Part shown: positions 52,575 to 63,842 of the stretch, piece by piece
Layout: each line of letters opens with the position of its first letter
How positions within the stretch are numbered: position 1 is the first letter of the stretch
Assembly: GCF_000835495.1 (NCBI RefSeq)
Contig: NW_015622545.1
Coordinates: forward strand, 3,302,777 to 3,366,776
Length of the DNA stretch: 64,000 nucleotides
From: Cladophialophora immunda
Taxonomy: Eukaryota > Ascomycota > Eurotiomycetes > Chaetothyriales > Herpotrichiellaceae
Reading direction: 5' to 3'
The notes under the pieces: model-generated
Told to the model about the DNA's origin: nothing
Database searches by the model: none
Seen by the model: the letters and a program-made list of their open reading frames with translations, nothing else
Program-made: the position numbers and the translations under genes

Positions 52575-53718
52575 AAAGACGGATGTTTTAGATTGGAAAT
52601 GTGGTAGAGCCTCGCAAATCCTGTTGAGCTGAGGACTCCTTTAGCACATTGTTGCTTGTCTTCTATTTCAGTTGCCTAGACATGCTTCTCAAGCACTCTG
52701 AAAGTTTCCATAGCTTGTACACACTCTTTTTTGGTACTACAGATAGATAGATATACCTCTCCTGCTCTGGGACTCTTGTCCAGAGTTTAGAGCACTCAAA
52801 TTGATTGATTTGATACAAATCCCATGTTTAGGCAATTTGTGACGATGAGCCGACCAACCAAGCTATTCGACCAACTGTGGCAGTTACTCGTCTCTTTGGG
52901 CGACTGGCTTCAGGATACCGGAACCCCTCCTGCTTGAAATCGCTTCTAGGTTACATATCACGCGACAGAGTCACGCCAGACGAAATTGCTGCCTTGTTTC
53001 TCGCCCACTCCGTTCTTTGTCGGCTGTAAATCTTGCGTCCTTGGGCGCAGGCGTGCCTCTGGGAGCCAGCATGCCATCTCGATTGTAATGGCTGGTAAAC
53101 AGGCAGACAAACAGCGCTTGTCTACAAGTAGATATAGCAGCAAGTAGATCCATAGGTCTCCACTGTTGGACGAAGAATCTTGAAGAATATTTCCAGGGAA
53201 GAAGCCGGTTTTGCAAGTTTCTGTACTTGCTCTTCTTTCTCTCCTGGCTATCTTTTCGCAGCTCTTCACGGTTTGAAATTTTAGGTTTTAGGCATCATTA
53301 GGGGGCTGATTCCATCACCCGAATAAATCGAAGACGAAGTTTACCTACAGCGCTTGTGGAATGGTAAGAACCAGATCCGGCACCCCTCGGAGCCGTAACA
53401 TACAGAGTTCTTCTTTTAACTTTAATGTCTAACTAAAGTAAATACTGATAGGGAAACAAAAAGCTCCTCGTCACTATCGCTGTCGAGATGAAACAGAATA
53501 CTCTATCCCAAGAGCATGCAGTATAAACAACGTATTCTTAAAACCGACATGTGACGGTCCTCCCTCCGAAGTCGACGGAACAATCGTCTCAACTGGACTT
53601 TAAGTTTTTAAAGACCTCTCTTCCATAGTGTTTCTGTCAGGGAAATGAGGCTCGTCTCTCGAGGCCATCTTCTACGATTCCGCCGCGCTCACAATGCCTA
53701 GCCGAGAGGCAGATATAG

Positions 53719-53860
53719 CCAATCGCTAGGGGGGCCAGATTGGAATCCAGGTGTATTTGCTTAGGGAATGCTCGGGGAGTACTCCGGGAGCGCTCAGGGA
53801 GCACCCAGTTAAAGCTCAGGGTAAAGCGGCCTTCGCTCACCCTCTAGGATCAAACCGTAA
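53719..53860 (+). repeat. Degenerate repeat element, copy C
   Basis: It starts with a G-run block (53728-53750), then the triplicated CTCAGGGA-type core (53771-53805), and ends with GGTAAAGCGGCC. It is the inverted counterpart of 42061-42240. The G-run block also resembles 57801-57817. Confidence 0.6.
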
Positions 53861-53910
53861 ATGGCAATCAGGTTTTTCGTTCTCGAGTAATAGAGGTACC
53901 TATGTAGACT

Positions 53911-53947
53911 CACGGAGTGAGACGAGGCTGATGCCGCCCTGTGCTCA
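53911..53947 (+). repeat. Dispersed repeat block, copy C1
   Basis: 53911-53931 matches 57565-57585 with one mismatch in 21 bases. 53929-53947 matches 39182-39200 exactly. The block joins pieces seen apart elsewhere, as expected of fragments of one longer element. Confidence 0.55.
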
Positions 53948-54275
53948 TGAGCCGTTTAACCGTTCTTTTCTCCTTGTTTGACAGGTACATGGCGACTGGG
54001 AAACCCATTTTACTGCAGATTGGGCGGCCATTCTTGACTTCCACAAGTCAAAGTCAGAGGTGGTCAGAAAGAGGCAGAGAAAAGAAGTCCGGAAGAACCC
54101 AGGCATGGACTGAGGGTGAGAGCTGGGCTGAACACGATCCCTGTTAGCAACTATCAGAGTAACCCGAGTATAGCTTGACATGTTGATATGAGGATGAGGA
54201 CTGCGTCGGCGCTCTCGAACGAGCATTCTTAATCCATAGCCCGAATTAATAGCTGCCGGTGTCCTCGCACGAGCA

Positions 54276-54335
54276 AATCAATCAATCAATCGATCAATCA
54301 ATCAATCGATCAATCAATCAATCAATCAATCAATC
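54276..54335. repeat. AATC tetranucleotide microsatellite, with GATC interruptions
   Basis: About 15 units of AATC with a few CGATC variants. Its right end overlaps the last codons and stop codon (54324-54322) of the minus-strand membrane-protein gene. Confidence 0.9.
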
Positions 54336-56424
54336 GACAATTCCCATACTCCCAGAGCATTTTGGCGACTACAACGAATCCCCCGATAGCCGGAATCGCG
54401 TAAATGCAGGCAACTAGCAGCGACACATGTAAGACAACGAAAGAGCCGAAGAATAGAGAGTCGGGAAGCTCCTTCCGCCGACGCGCCCTTAACAGTTGCC
54501 TCCAAGCCTCCGACAGCCTGTATAACGAGGGTCTCCATAAGGGCCCGGCATAGGTTCCGTAAACTATCCATGTCATAACCCAAGCCCTCTGGGCGAGAGT
54601 ACTGGACCCGGACTGGAAACGAGAGATACCGCCGATAATAGCGAGAGAAATGCCGCCGGCGACGAGGAGGAGTCCCAACGGAGTCAGCTTTGAGGGGCTG
54701 GCGAAAAGGTGCAAAAGCATCGGCACAAATCCAGGCTTGATGAAAAAAGGATACATGCAATCCAGGTGAGATGACTTGGCGGTCTTCCTTTGGAAGTTGT
54801 AGCACACCGGAAACGCAATCGAGGGTTTATCTTCTATCGGGTCTGTGAAGCCGGCGAGCGCAATATTCTCGGGAGTGGTCCGGCTGAATGCCCAAATCAC
54901 AGAACTATTTTGTTCGGCTGCTGACGGTGCCATCGACTCCAAGGGGGTTATTTCCGAGGTAACGTTGGACTTGGGCTCTTGGCCTTCTGTATCAACGGAC
55001 TCCTTGATTCTCGGACGTTCTTCAAATGCATCATTGTCCATCTGCACAGACGTCAACTCGAACTCGAACGTTTTGCGAGATTCACGGTCGTCGTCAGTAA
55101 CGTTCAAGTCGTGGTCAGGAGCCTCATTGCACTCTTTGAATGACCCCGAGAAGATAAAGGTGCCATCGACGGTGACTTCTTCACCGACTAGTTGACCAAC
55201 AACACTTGGAAAACACCCTCCCCGCGCCTGGGCTTCCTTCATGATATCTGATCCAACCAAATAAAAGGCAGAGTATTCCGGTGTGATCAAGGTGCTGAGC
55301 AGGTTGATGACAGACATGACGAGATATGGAACCACCGTAAGACCGAACGCAGCGTATCCGTACCTCCTGATTTGATCTCCTCGCGATCGATACAATGTCG
55401 TTGAAGCATAGGCCGTCTGAGCGACAGCAATCAAAGCTTTGGGGAGACTGTACGATACGGCGATCGGCTCTGTCTTAAAGCGGTTCATGTCAAAATCTCC
55501 GGAGTCGTCAGTGCTCTGGACAGAACTCTCCACAAGTGCATCGGACGGAACCAGAGCCAGAGTATAGCCATCTGGTAGCTGGAGGTTACCGTGTATCCGA
55601 CGTCCAACAATGCGGTAGGAGCCTCTGAGCCATGGAGGCGCTTGAATGCTCAAGCGGACAGGGTTCTGAGGCGTGGTACTGTGTTTCCTGCGGCGATAAG
55701 GGCTCTCGGCTTAGCGTCGACATCTAGCAAGCAGAGCTGCTTTAGATATGCCATGGACCTACAGTGAATTGAGTTCCTCTGCTGGATTCCGCTGTTCTTT
55801 TAACCAGTTGTGGACCTTTTTCCAGGACCAGAAAGGTGCAACTTTTGCGGCCATTCCTATCTATCGAGTCAGTAAACCCCGCCCTGGGGAATATCATGCT
55901 GTCGGCTCTCGAGAGGTAATTTCTAGAAAGATAGGAGGGTACTTACTGCTCATATCCTGACTCACGTATGAGAGTGTGTGAAGATGGTCGCCGGATTTTG
56001 GGCGCCAGTTGGGCGTCCGAACAACCATGCAGAGAGCTTGAGCCTTAAGCGCAGTTTGCAAGGGATCTCGCGTCAAGGTGCTGTTCCAGATAGAATAGAT
56101 CCCCCGTAGAGCTCCTGAAGACGGGAACAAAAGAGCAAAGACCATCGCTGTAATGGCATCTATGGTCGCCTCCCCTGGCAATAGAGTAATTGTCCCGGCA
56201 TGGGCAGCGTAGTTGCCGAGGAAAAAGAACGCAACGTCACTCCAGCCAGTAGGCGTGCAGATCAAGTTTGGGTTTCCATGGTTCGAAAGGCCAGCAGGAA
56301 GGGTAGTGTTTGACGATCGAGTGGTGAGCTCTGCAGCGACTGTAACGGGAACAAGGCTGAGACCAACCACCAGCCATGACTGCAAGGATATCAGCAAAGA
56401 TATCCGTCCTTTCCAGAATGGCAT
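54322..56424 (-). CDS. Fungal membrane protein of unknown function (three exons)
   Basis: Exons are 56424-55947, 55856-55763 and 55687-54322; 645 residues. Only the second AG of ATAGATAG (55858-55857) keeps exon 2 in frame (MAAKVAPFWSWKKVHNWLKEQ). The N-terminus has a signal-anchor (ISLLISLQSWLVVGLSLVPVTVAA) and sequons (NTT). Spans follow at DAITAMVFALLFPSSGA, AFGLTVVPYLVMSVINLLSTL, PLGLLLVAGGISLAIIGGI, WVMTWIVYGTYAGPLW and FFGSFVVLHVSLLVACIYAIPAIGGFVVV. An acidic soluble loop with Glu/Asp/Thr-rich sequence sits between the second and third groups. I recognise no named family. The last codons and stop lie within the AATC microsatellite, so the tail sequence depends on repeat phase. Confidence 0.72.
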
Positions 56425-57531
56425 TTTCAGAGTAATGCAATATCGAAGGCCACTCCAGCTGTATTCACCGAGGGTCCTCGAGCGACTCCAAACGGTGTTG
56501 CAAAAAGGTGTGCAGCATCATCTTTCCGTGGAGGGAGAGGAGGGTTTTCATTCAATTGTGGTGCCCCACCAACCCTGAAGAGAGGTTCTTTTGCCTTGAA
56601 TATACGGAGTACTTGAGGCAGCCAATAGGTGGTTGATTGGGCCGATGTGCGGTCCTAGCCCAATATGCGGAACGGTGCGCTGGCCGAACTTGTTGGAAGG
56701 TGCTGCTTGTACGTAAAGAGTGACCAGTGTAATCCGGACACCACGGTCTCTGGCCGTTAATCCACCATCCCATTTGCTCATGCAACGCCGACTAGTGTAG
56801 CTAGCATCGACTCTTTCATGTTCCACGCCAGGGTGGCGTCTTTAGGGCAGGTGGCTGCGTCCATCCCCAGTCTTCGAGTGGATCTTCGATGCGACGAGAC
56901 TTCAATCAGGCTGAGGCTGAAGCGAAACCTGTCCTTCACTACTGCAGCACGACAGAAGTGGACAGACATTTTGCGTCGGATTGCCTACGCGTGGGGAGCA
57001 AGACCCGTGAATGCAGAAGTTTACCTGCCTCAGGGCTAGGAGAGGCGTTGCTGGCGCACTCGGCCTGATGTCGAGCCTGCCCGTCATGTGTTTGACAAAA
57101 CAGCATTCGGTGCTGAGACCAAAGTTCTGAAAGATGTACGGGTAATAATTTTTTGGTTCTTGTGGCTGAGGGGAACCCTCGACGTTCCGACGTTCGTTAG
57201 GCAGTGAATGGACAGGGCCATTCTTTCTGGGAGATCTCTCTATTATGTGGTAAACACCGCGTCAGAAGTTTCAGTCGGGACGGGTCCTTCATGGGGCAAG
57301 CACTCTCAGACAACAGGCTTAGCCGAACCCGGCTTCGGAAGGACTCTGGCAGCAGCTTGAATGCCTGAATAGACCGGGAACGCAACGTCCCCCTTCAGGT
57401 ATGCGATAGCCTAACAATTAGGAACCTGGAAGAGGGGTGAGGGGTGAGGTGAGTGTTTACAAAAGCAGCGCGGTCGGGATGATTGGCCCGTGAACTGCGC
57501 GACTAGGAGTAGTTTTCCCTACGCTTGGCGT

Positions 57532-57585
57532 GCCAAGACGAGACGAACCGACGCCCAACTCATCCACGGAGTCAGACGAGGCTGA
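57532..57585 (+). repeat. Dispersed repeat block, copy D1
   Basis: 57532-57556 matches 41967-41993 and 57565-57585 matches 53911-53931. It thus links blocks B1 and C1 into one longer ancestral element. Confidence 0.55.
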
Positions 57586-57797
57586 GGCGGGCACCACCCT
57601 CACCGTCATCCCCAGTACTTAATATTGCATGGGACAAAATAAGAACAGCACGTGTCAGAGGCCCGGCTTCTGCCACTAACCTCTTACATCAACCCCGAGT
57701 ATTAGTTGTGGAGGGAGTCAAGATATAGAGAATAGCAGACAGCCTTACGACATCGAGTGACTAAGTCAGGACACGGGCTACCGCATTGGGGACAGTT

Positions 57798-57820
57798 AGA
57801 GGGGCCAATTTGTATCCAAA
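57798..57820 (+). repeat. Dispersed repeat block, copy D2
   Basis: GGGGCCAATTTGTATCCA is a near match of the G-run block in copy C (53731-53748), about 16 of 19 aligned positions. Confidence 0.4.
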
Positions 57821-58321
57821 TGGGCAGCACTCTCACTATCCCCTTTCCAAAGGCGGACGGGCTTGGGTTTAGAGTTTTCCAGTGCCGTCCACGCAGCATT
57901 GCCGGGGTGAGTGGTCAGCATTTTTGGTTACAAGCGCAGGGTGAGCCGCGGGCAGGGCTCCACAAGGCTATGTAAGTCAACACGAGTAAGTCATCCCGAA
58001 AAGAACAGCGACGAGCATGAGAATGATACGGCTTCCGATTGTCATGGAGAACTCGTGGGGGACACAACCAACTCACGCATCTGCGAAGAGAGAGGCGCAG
58101 CAGCCACACACCCGATCCAGGGAAACTGACATCCTATAAAGATGGCATGGGGGATGGCTCTCTTAACTCCTCAGCTTTTACTATCGACCAGACTTATTTA
58201 CCCTACTCACCTCTTCTGACTCGAGGATTTGGATCTTTCCTTGTCCACGCTAACCCTCTGAACCAACCCTGAGACCTCTCCTTGCTCTCCTCCGTCGACC
58301 CAGCAAGTACAGCACGCCAGC

Positions 58322-58912
58322 ATGTCTTTCTTCGGCAGGAAGAAACAGCAGCCTCAGCGACCGCTGAGCATGATGCCCGAAATGCAGGACGAGCCAGACC
58401 CGTTCCACGGCGGAGATCCCGTCCAGGTGATACACTCCCAGCATCCTTCTACTTCAAGCCAACATCCCGCCGCTGCAAGCCATCATATGGCTGCCCCAAC
58501 CCAACATCCAGCAATGCCAGGTCACCCTCAAACCACTCACGACCCACACGCCGCCATGCCAGGCCAGCATCAGGCTCATCCGGACGACGACCCAGCCATT
58601 CCAGACTTCGAGGTCCACGATCCGAACGCACTCCTCGGCCAGACGCAGCCCCGACCGCGCAATATGGTCCGCCAGCACCACGCGACGGTCCAGGACGCCC
58701 AGAACGCTCTGGCCGACCACGAGAGCCTCGTCGCCGAGCACGGAGCTGAAGATGAAGACGAGGAGGGAGAAGGGTGGGACGAAGAAGAAGAGCATGAGGG
58801 GGCTGATCAACATCACTTGGATGCAGCCCACGGGGAGGAGGAGTACCACCCCGGCGACGAGGACTATGAAGAGTACCCTGAAGATGGCGAGCCGGTTGGC
58901 ATCGCATACTAG
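58322..58912 (+). CDS. Small acidic, His-rich low-complexity protein (hypothetical)
   Basis: An intronless 196-residue frame starting MSFFGRKKQQPQRP. Residues 40-90 are rich in His, Pro, Ala and Gln with repeated QHPA/GHP units. Residues 135-190 are strongly acidic with Glu/Asp runs, His and Tyr, ending VGIAY. A more ordered segment between them (NMVRQHHATVQDAQNALADHESLVAEH) could form a helix. No family is recognised. The start has an A at -3 (AGCATGT) and is preceded by a long pyrimidine-rich leader, and composition suits a real, disordered protein. Function is unknown. Confidence 0.55.
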   Translation: MSFFGRKKQQPQRPLSMMPEMQDEPDPFHGGDPVQVIHSQHPSTSSQHPAAASHHMAAPTQHPAMPGHPQTTHDPHAAMPGQHQAHPDDDPAIPDFEVHDPNALLGQTQPRPRNMVRQHHATVQDAQNALADHESLVAEHGAEDEDEEGEGWDEEEEHEGADQHHLDAAHGEEEYHPGDEDYEEYPEDGEPVGIAY

Positions 58913-59828
58913 AGCAGGCAGCCGTGGTCAACCTTTCCTGCAGCGCGAAACAGTGAGCCCCATGTCCTTCCCCCCCCTTTCGTTGTATCTAGTTGGCAGT
59001 CTGTGAATTCTGGTCGATCGAGCGAGGCTGGGTATGTATGCAATGTCACTGTAGTCTAGATTTTTCTCTTTTTCAGGAAATATAGTATAGTGTCGGTGCC
59101 GGCACTAGTCTTCACGGTCGTCAGTGTTCGCAGAGCCCCGTGCTTGCCTGGGGTAAAAACTCGTTGTATCTGATGCGGGCGAGTGGGCGGCCACTGTCCC
59201 TTTCGTTCGGGTTGCGGGACAGAAATAGAACTAACTATTAAGACGGTGCGGCCTTGAAAACGAAGCCAAGCGCCTTACTTGCCAAACCCCGTGGCTCGGA
59301 GCGCCTTATTAAGTGATCCTATAAGCTGAGCGGAAGCCGAACAGACTAGAAATTGGAGCCGGGGAGAGTCGAGACAGGTATAGAAACGGCTCGGGCTCGA
59401 CTCTGCGTGGGCCGTTGCTGACTACCTAGTACCTACGCCAGAAGAGCACAACCAGAGAGATCGAATATGTCGGTTTGCAAAGGAAGCCGTGGAGACAAAA
59501 AGAGACGGTTAAATCAAACATCCCCCAGAGGTACCAATCCATTGACATATCCAAAATATTTCTGTGCGAGCTTCTCTAATACGCCCTTTGAGCGGGCCCA
59601 TTGTTGTGACCAGCCGAGCTCTGGTTTCCGCGTTGCACTTGTCGACAGTGTGGTCAGCGCCTTAAAGTAGTCCTCCTTTCTCAATCTTCATTACTAGAAT
59701 AACCTGGGTGCTGCCGGCAGTGCTGATCACGTTTAGCTGTTGTCGTTATGCTCACGGGACGCTTGTTGACGTGTTGAGAAACGAAGATCCTCAACGGGAG
59801 TTACACCGCACCGTCCACCCTCACATAA
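58913..59828. other. Intergenic between convergent genes
   Basis: Holds two 3' regions. No gene or structured repeat is supported. Confidence 0.4.
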
Positions 59829-61522
59829 CTAAACCTGCCGGGGCGACGCAACGAGCATCATCTTCTCCTGCACCCAGATACCATGGGCGATCGACGAAGC
59901 TCCCTTGATTGGATCCACAAGCGCCCAGTCGAAGTTGCGGAGGAGCTAGATGTGCAACCGTCAGATCAAAACATGAGAGCATACAGAAATAGTGACGGCT
60001 CACCTCGACAAACGCCTTGTGCAGTTCCATCATGGCAATGTTCTTGCCCAGGCACGCGAATCGTCCGCTCCCAAACATCAGCTCCGCCGTCCGCAAGTAC
60101 TTGGCCCTCACTTCTGGATCCGGGTGGAGCCATCTATCGGGCCGGTACAGATCTGCGTCCTCTCCGAAGACGTCTGTCCTGCGTCCAACACCTTCGCAAC
60201 AAAAGGCCACTTCCGTCCCCGGAGGGTAGAAGACTCCGTTGATTGTCTCGCCCTCGGGAGGGGCGAGTTTGCTCTGCAGGCCGAACAACGGTGGGAACAG
60301 CCTGATGCCCTCCCAGATGCAGGCCGACAAATACTCGAGCTCGGCCGCCTCACTATACCTGACGATCGGGTAGGAGATCTTGCCGTCCGCAACGGCTGTG
60401 TCGATTTCGTCGACGAGCTTTCGGTACACCGTCGGATTGCCGGTCAACATCATCATTGTGATGCGCAGAGCCGACGACGTCGAGTCGGAGCCGGCAATGA
60501 TCTGCAGGTGCGACTCGGCCTCGGCCTGTGTCTGGCTCAACCCCTTTGCGATGAAGTGTCCAAGCATGTCCCTTTTGACCTTGGCATTGGGCTGATAGCG
60601 TTCGGCGACCGCTTTTTGAGCAATCCCAATCACGCGGCCCTGACCGAATTCGTCGGTGCCTTTAGGGGCCAAGAGCTTCTGCATCGGCTTGCTTTGGATG
60701 AACTTGCGCAGAGTGTCGTGGTTGACGATCAATTCAATTACCTTGAAGAATTGGTTTGCGATCTTGTTGAAATTGTAGAGGTCTTGATTGGCCGTCAGGA
60801 AGCCAAAGGCATCCCCAAAAGCGATTTGGCTCAGTACATCTAGGGTGAAAAACGATGCCAGAAGTGACATGTCAAGAGGCTTGCCATTGTACTCATGCTT
60901 GATCAGAGCCAGCAACCGTTGTAAGTTCTCGTCGATGTCGGATTCCAATGTATCGACTTCTTTCCCGGAATACTTCATCAGTCAGCAAGATCAAGACCCC
61001 AGCATTCAAGATCCAGGGAATGGCGTGTGGCTCCGTTGTACTTACTGCGCCGATCATCTTCGATCTCATCTCCGCATGGCGTCGCTCGTCGCGCTCGGAG
61101 AAGATGTTGTTCACCCTGGGATCCAGCTTCATGCCGTCGTACCACGAACTCCGCGTCCATTTGGACCTAGGCGCACTCATGTGCCGTAGAAGCTCAGGGT
61201 CATCGGTGACCAACAAGCTGGGTCCTATCCGAGCTGGGGACCCTACATCATCACGCCCATTAATCTGGTGCCGCTGGTGGATGCGGGCTGAAGTATAGCG
61301 ACACTTACCATACTTCCTAAGGGCCTCTTTTTGGGCAGTGGGCATGCGCGCGTTGATGGCCTGTGAAGCGAGCCACAAGCTGGTGAAGGCGGCTAGAGGA
61401 GGACCTTTGAAGTGACTAAGCTTTTCATAACTGCGATACACCCCCACGAGATATCTGAGCGCACAACCAAGGATAATGAGTGTTAGAGCCACGACGCCCT
61501 TCACCGCTGATGAGCTCGGCAT
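59829..61522 (-). CDS. Cytochrome P450 monooxygenase (pisatin-demethylase/benzoate-hydroxylase-like)
   Basis: Exons are 61522-61309, 61242-61046, 60972-60004 and 59945-59829; 498 residues. An N-terminal membrane anchor (VVALTLIILGCALRYLVGV) indicates ER location. The I-helix has IIAGSDSTSSALR. The K-helix ExxR is EGIR in CIWEGIRLFPPLFG. The PERF region is YRPDRW. The heme loop FGSGRFACLG has its cysteine near residue 444. SERDERRHAEMRSKM and AYSGKEVDTLE are typical of the fungal pisatin demethylase-like group. The final exon (LLRNFDWALVDP) completes the protein after the heme helix. Substrate cannot be told. A LaeA-like methyltransferase lies next to it. Confidence 0.9.
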
Positions 61523-62687
61523 GGCGGCTGCTCGATAGGCTCACAAACCAGGCTTGAAAAGGGCTGGGTCGTGGGGGAGCTCTGATGGAGTTTGTCAACT
61601 GCTAAAAGAAAAAAAATAGAGAAAGGAAAGCAAAAGCACATAGAACCTGTTATAGACCAGTCGATAGTGAGCAGGGAAATCAGTGCACAGCTCGTTCAGT
61701 AGAGATGGAGAACAAAGCTAAGTTCCTCCTGGTAGCCATTCATTGTTGAGAACGGGTGCCATTGATCGCCATTTCAGTGACACTGCATCAATGGGCGGCT
61801 TGGGTATTGCCCTTGACTGCTAGGAAGTAAATGGCGGTGGCCTAATGCAACTGTTGCAGCCCTCGGCCTCGCCTACAAGCGACTGGGGGCCTGGTGATTC
61901 GCCCCTGTCGATACCACGTTTTCTAGAGGATCTGGGTAGTTCCCCGGGGGCTGGACGAACAGGTTAGAGATCGTTAAGGATGAGGGGCGAGTAGTAGGCC
62001 TGCTTCAGCCAGTGCACCGCTGGCCTAGTTGATCGTCTCGAAAACGATCGACACCAGGTCAGGCCAGCTGAGAGACGATCCTCTTAGTCAAGCCATGAGT
62101 AACGTCGCATTCAGGCCTGCAGAGGCGAGATACTCGTGGCATCTCTATCAGCCCACGAAGCCTGTTGATATATGGGAGGGAAGAAGTTGTAGAAATACCT
62201 AGCTGTTGTTCCTTGGGCGCTATTTATGTACCTAGGGCACTTGCTGAACCCTAGGACAACCCTAAGAGAGCCTAGGAGAACTTAGCCGGGGAGCCTCGGC
62301 GACGCCAGCACCAGTTCCCTCACTTAGGGACCTCGCTCTCATACACAAGAGTTGCCAATCGGAGCGATAACGGGCGGGAAGGACATAACCGACAACCCCC
62401 ACTGACGCTGCAATTGCTGAGAAGACGGACCGCTGGGGGGATGTCGGCGAGCCCTATGGCGTGGGCAATTGGGCCAAAAAATCCCGTCGTGGAGTGACGG
62501 CAGTTCAAAATCCTGATGCTTCGTCATATAGAGCCTGGAAGAAGCGAAGTTGATCCCGCAGAAATGTCATTGTCTTGAAAGTATCAAGGCCATTGTCCTC
62601 CACTGAGCCGTGCTGAGGGCTTCATCGTTGCTCCCTGCGCTTGTCGACCATGTTTCGCCGGTGGGGTGCTTGAATAGTTTGTCCGTC
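61523..62687. promoter_or_regulatory. Divergent promoter region, P450 / methyltransferase
   Basis: About 1.16 kb between divergent starts. A loose repeat of CCTAGGAGAA-like units lies at 62236-62300. No coding sequence is supported. Confidence 0.4.
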
Positions 62688-63842
62688 ATGTCAGGTTCCA
62701 ATAACAATCCTGGGAGCGGACAGACACTCCCAGAGTCGGGAGCAGCGGCCACTGTGCCTGCTGCTCTCCCAATAGAATCGATCGAGCAATCCTTCAGTGA
62801 CACCGACTCGGGATACGAAGAGGGTACCTTGTCGACAGCTTCGGTGACCTCCAGCATCTACGCGTTTGAGCAGGAAAATGGCAGGACGTACCACTCATAC
62901 AAGGCTGACAAAAAATATGTTATGCCGAATGACGAGGCCGAAAGAGAGCGTATGGACAGTAAGTCTCCCAGAGAGACGACCCAGTGATCTATTGTTCTTA
63001 CTGACGTTTTGGGCCCAGTCCACTACCATAGCCTTCGCTACGCTATGAGAGATAAACTCTTCTATGCCCCGATAGAACACCCGACCTCTGTCTTCGACGT
63101 CGGCACAGGCACAGGCATCTGGGCCATGGACGTGGCAGATGCATATCCGGGGGCACAAGTGCTGGGTATCGACTTGTCGCCCATTCAGCCGACCTGGGTG
63201 GCTCCAAACCTTGAGTTCCAGGTATTCGATCTAGAGGAGCCGTGGGACATGCCAGGGCGGTTTGACCTGGTGCACAGCCGCGAGATGAATGGCTTCTCGA
63301 TCAAGAACTGGCCCAAATTCTTCGAACAGGCCTTTGCGTCTTTGAAACCTGGTGGGTGGGTTGAATGCCAGGAGTTTGACCTGGACATCAAGTCCGACGA
63401 CAATACCATCCCCACGACCAGTGCTGTGATAAGGTGGCAGAGTCTTTGGGAAGAGGGCGTCCAGCAAGCTGGTATGACCGGCCGATGCTACCCAGATAAG
63501 ATGGCAGAACAGATGCGCGAAGTGGGCTTCATCAACATCCGAATCCTATCCTTCAAGATGCCCATTGGACCCTGGGCCAAAGATCCCATGCTGCGACAAT
63601 CAGGACTATGTACGCTGGTCGGTCTGTTGGACGGCGTCTTCGGGCTGAGTGTCAGAGTGTATACTCAGCTCCTCGGCTGGTCCGTCGAGGAGTTGGAAGC
63701 GCTCCTGGTGCAAGTGCGGCAGGAATGGAGGAGCAAGAGGATTCACAGCTATTTCCCAATGTGAGTGAGATGCTTGTCTGTGAAGTGCAGTTACTGACCA
63801 GCCCATTGTAGATACGTGGTTTACGGCCAGAAGCCGCCGTGA
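62688..63842 (+). CDS. LaeA-like SAM-dependent methyltransferase (three exons)
   Basis: Exons are 62688-62958, 63019-63760 and 63812-63842; 347 residues. Residues about 113-230 are a class I methyltransferase: motif I VFDVGTGTGIWAMDVA, then GIDLSPIQPTWVAPN, FDLVHSREM and LKPGGWVECQEFD. The SDTDSGYEEGT and YHSLRYAM leader segments are characteristic of the large ascomycete family around LaeA/TAM. Those proteins methylate small molecules or influence secondary metabolism. Splice sites GTAAGT/CAG and GTGAGT/TAG keep frame, and the last exon adds YVVYGQKPP. The 5' ATG at 62688 is the first in frame. Being divergent from a P450 suggests a small metabolic pair. Confidence 0.88.

Larger units (their letters stand above)
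52575..54321. other. Gene-poor stretch with repeat relics, right flank of the sugar-gene cluster
   Basis: This 1.7-kb region between convergent genes holds repeat copy C (53719-53947) and a microsatellite at its right end. AT-rich intervals and short open frames suggest old transposon debris. No gene is supported. Confidence 0.5.
56425..58321. other. Gene-poor 1.9-kb stretch with repeat relics
   Basis: No coding sequence is convincing. Repeat blocks D occur at 57532-57585 and 57798-57820. The last 120 bp are the pyrimidine-rich leader of the next gene. Confidence 0.45.
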
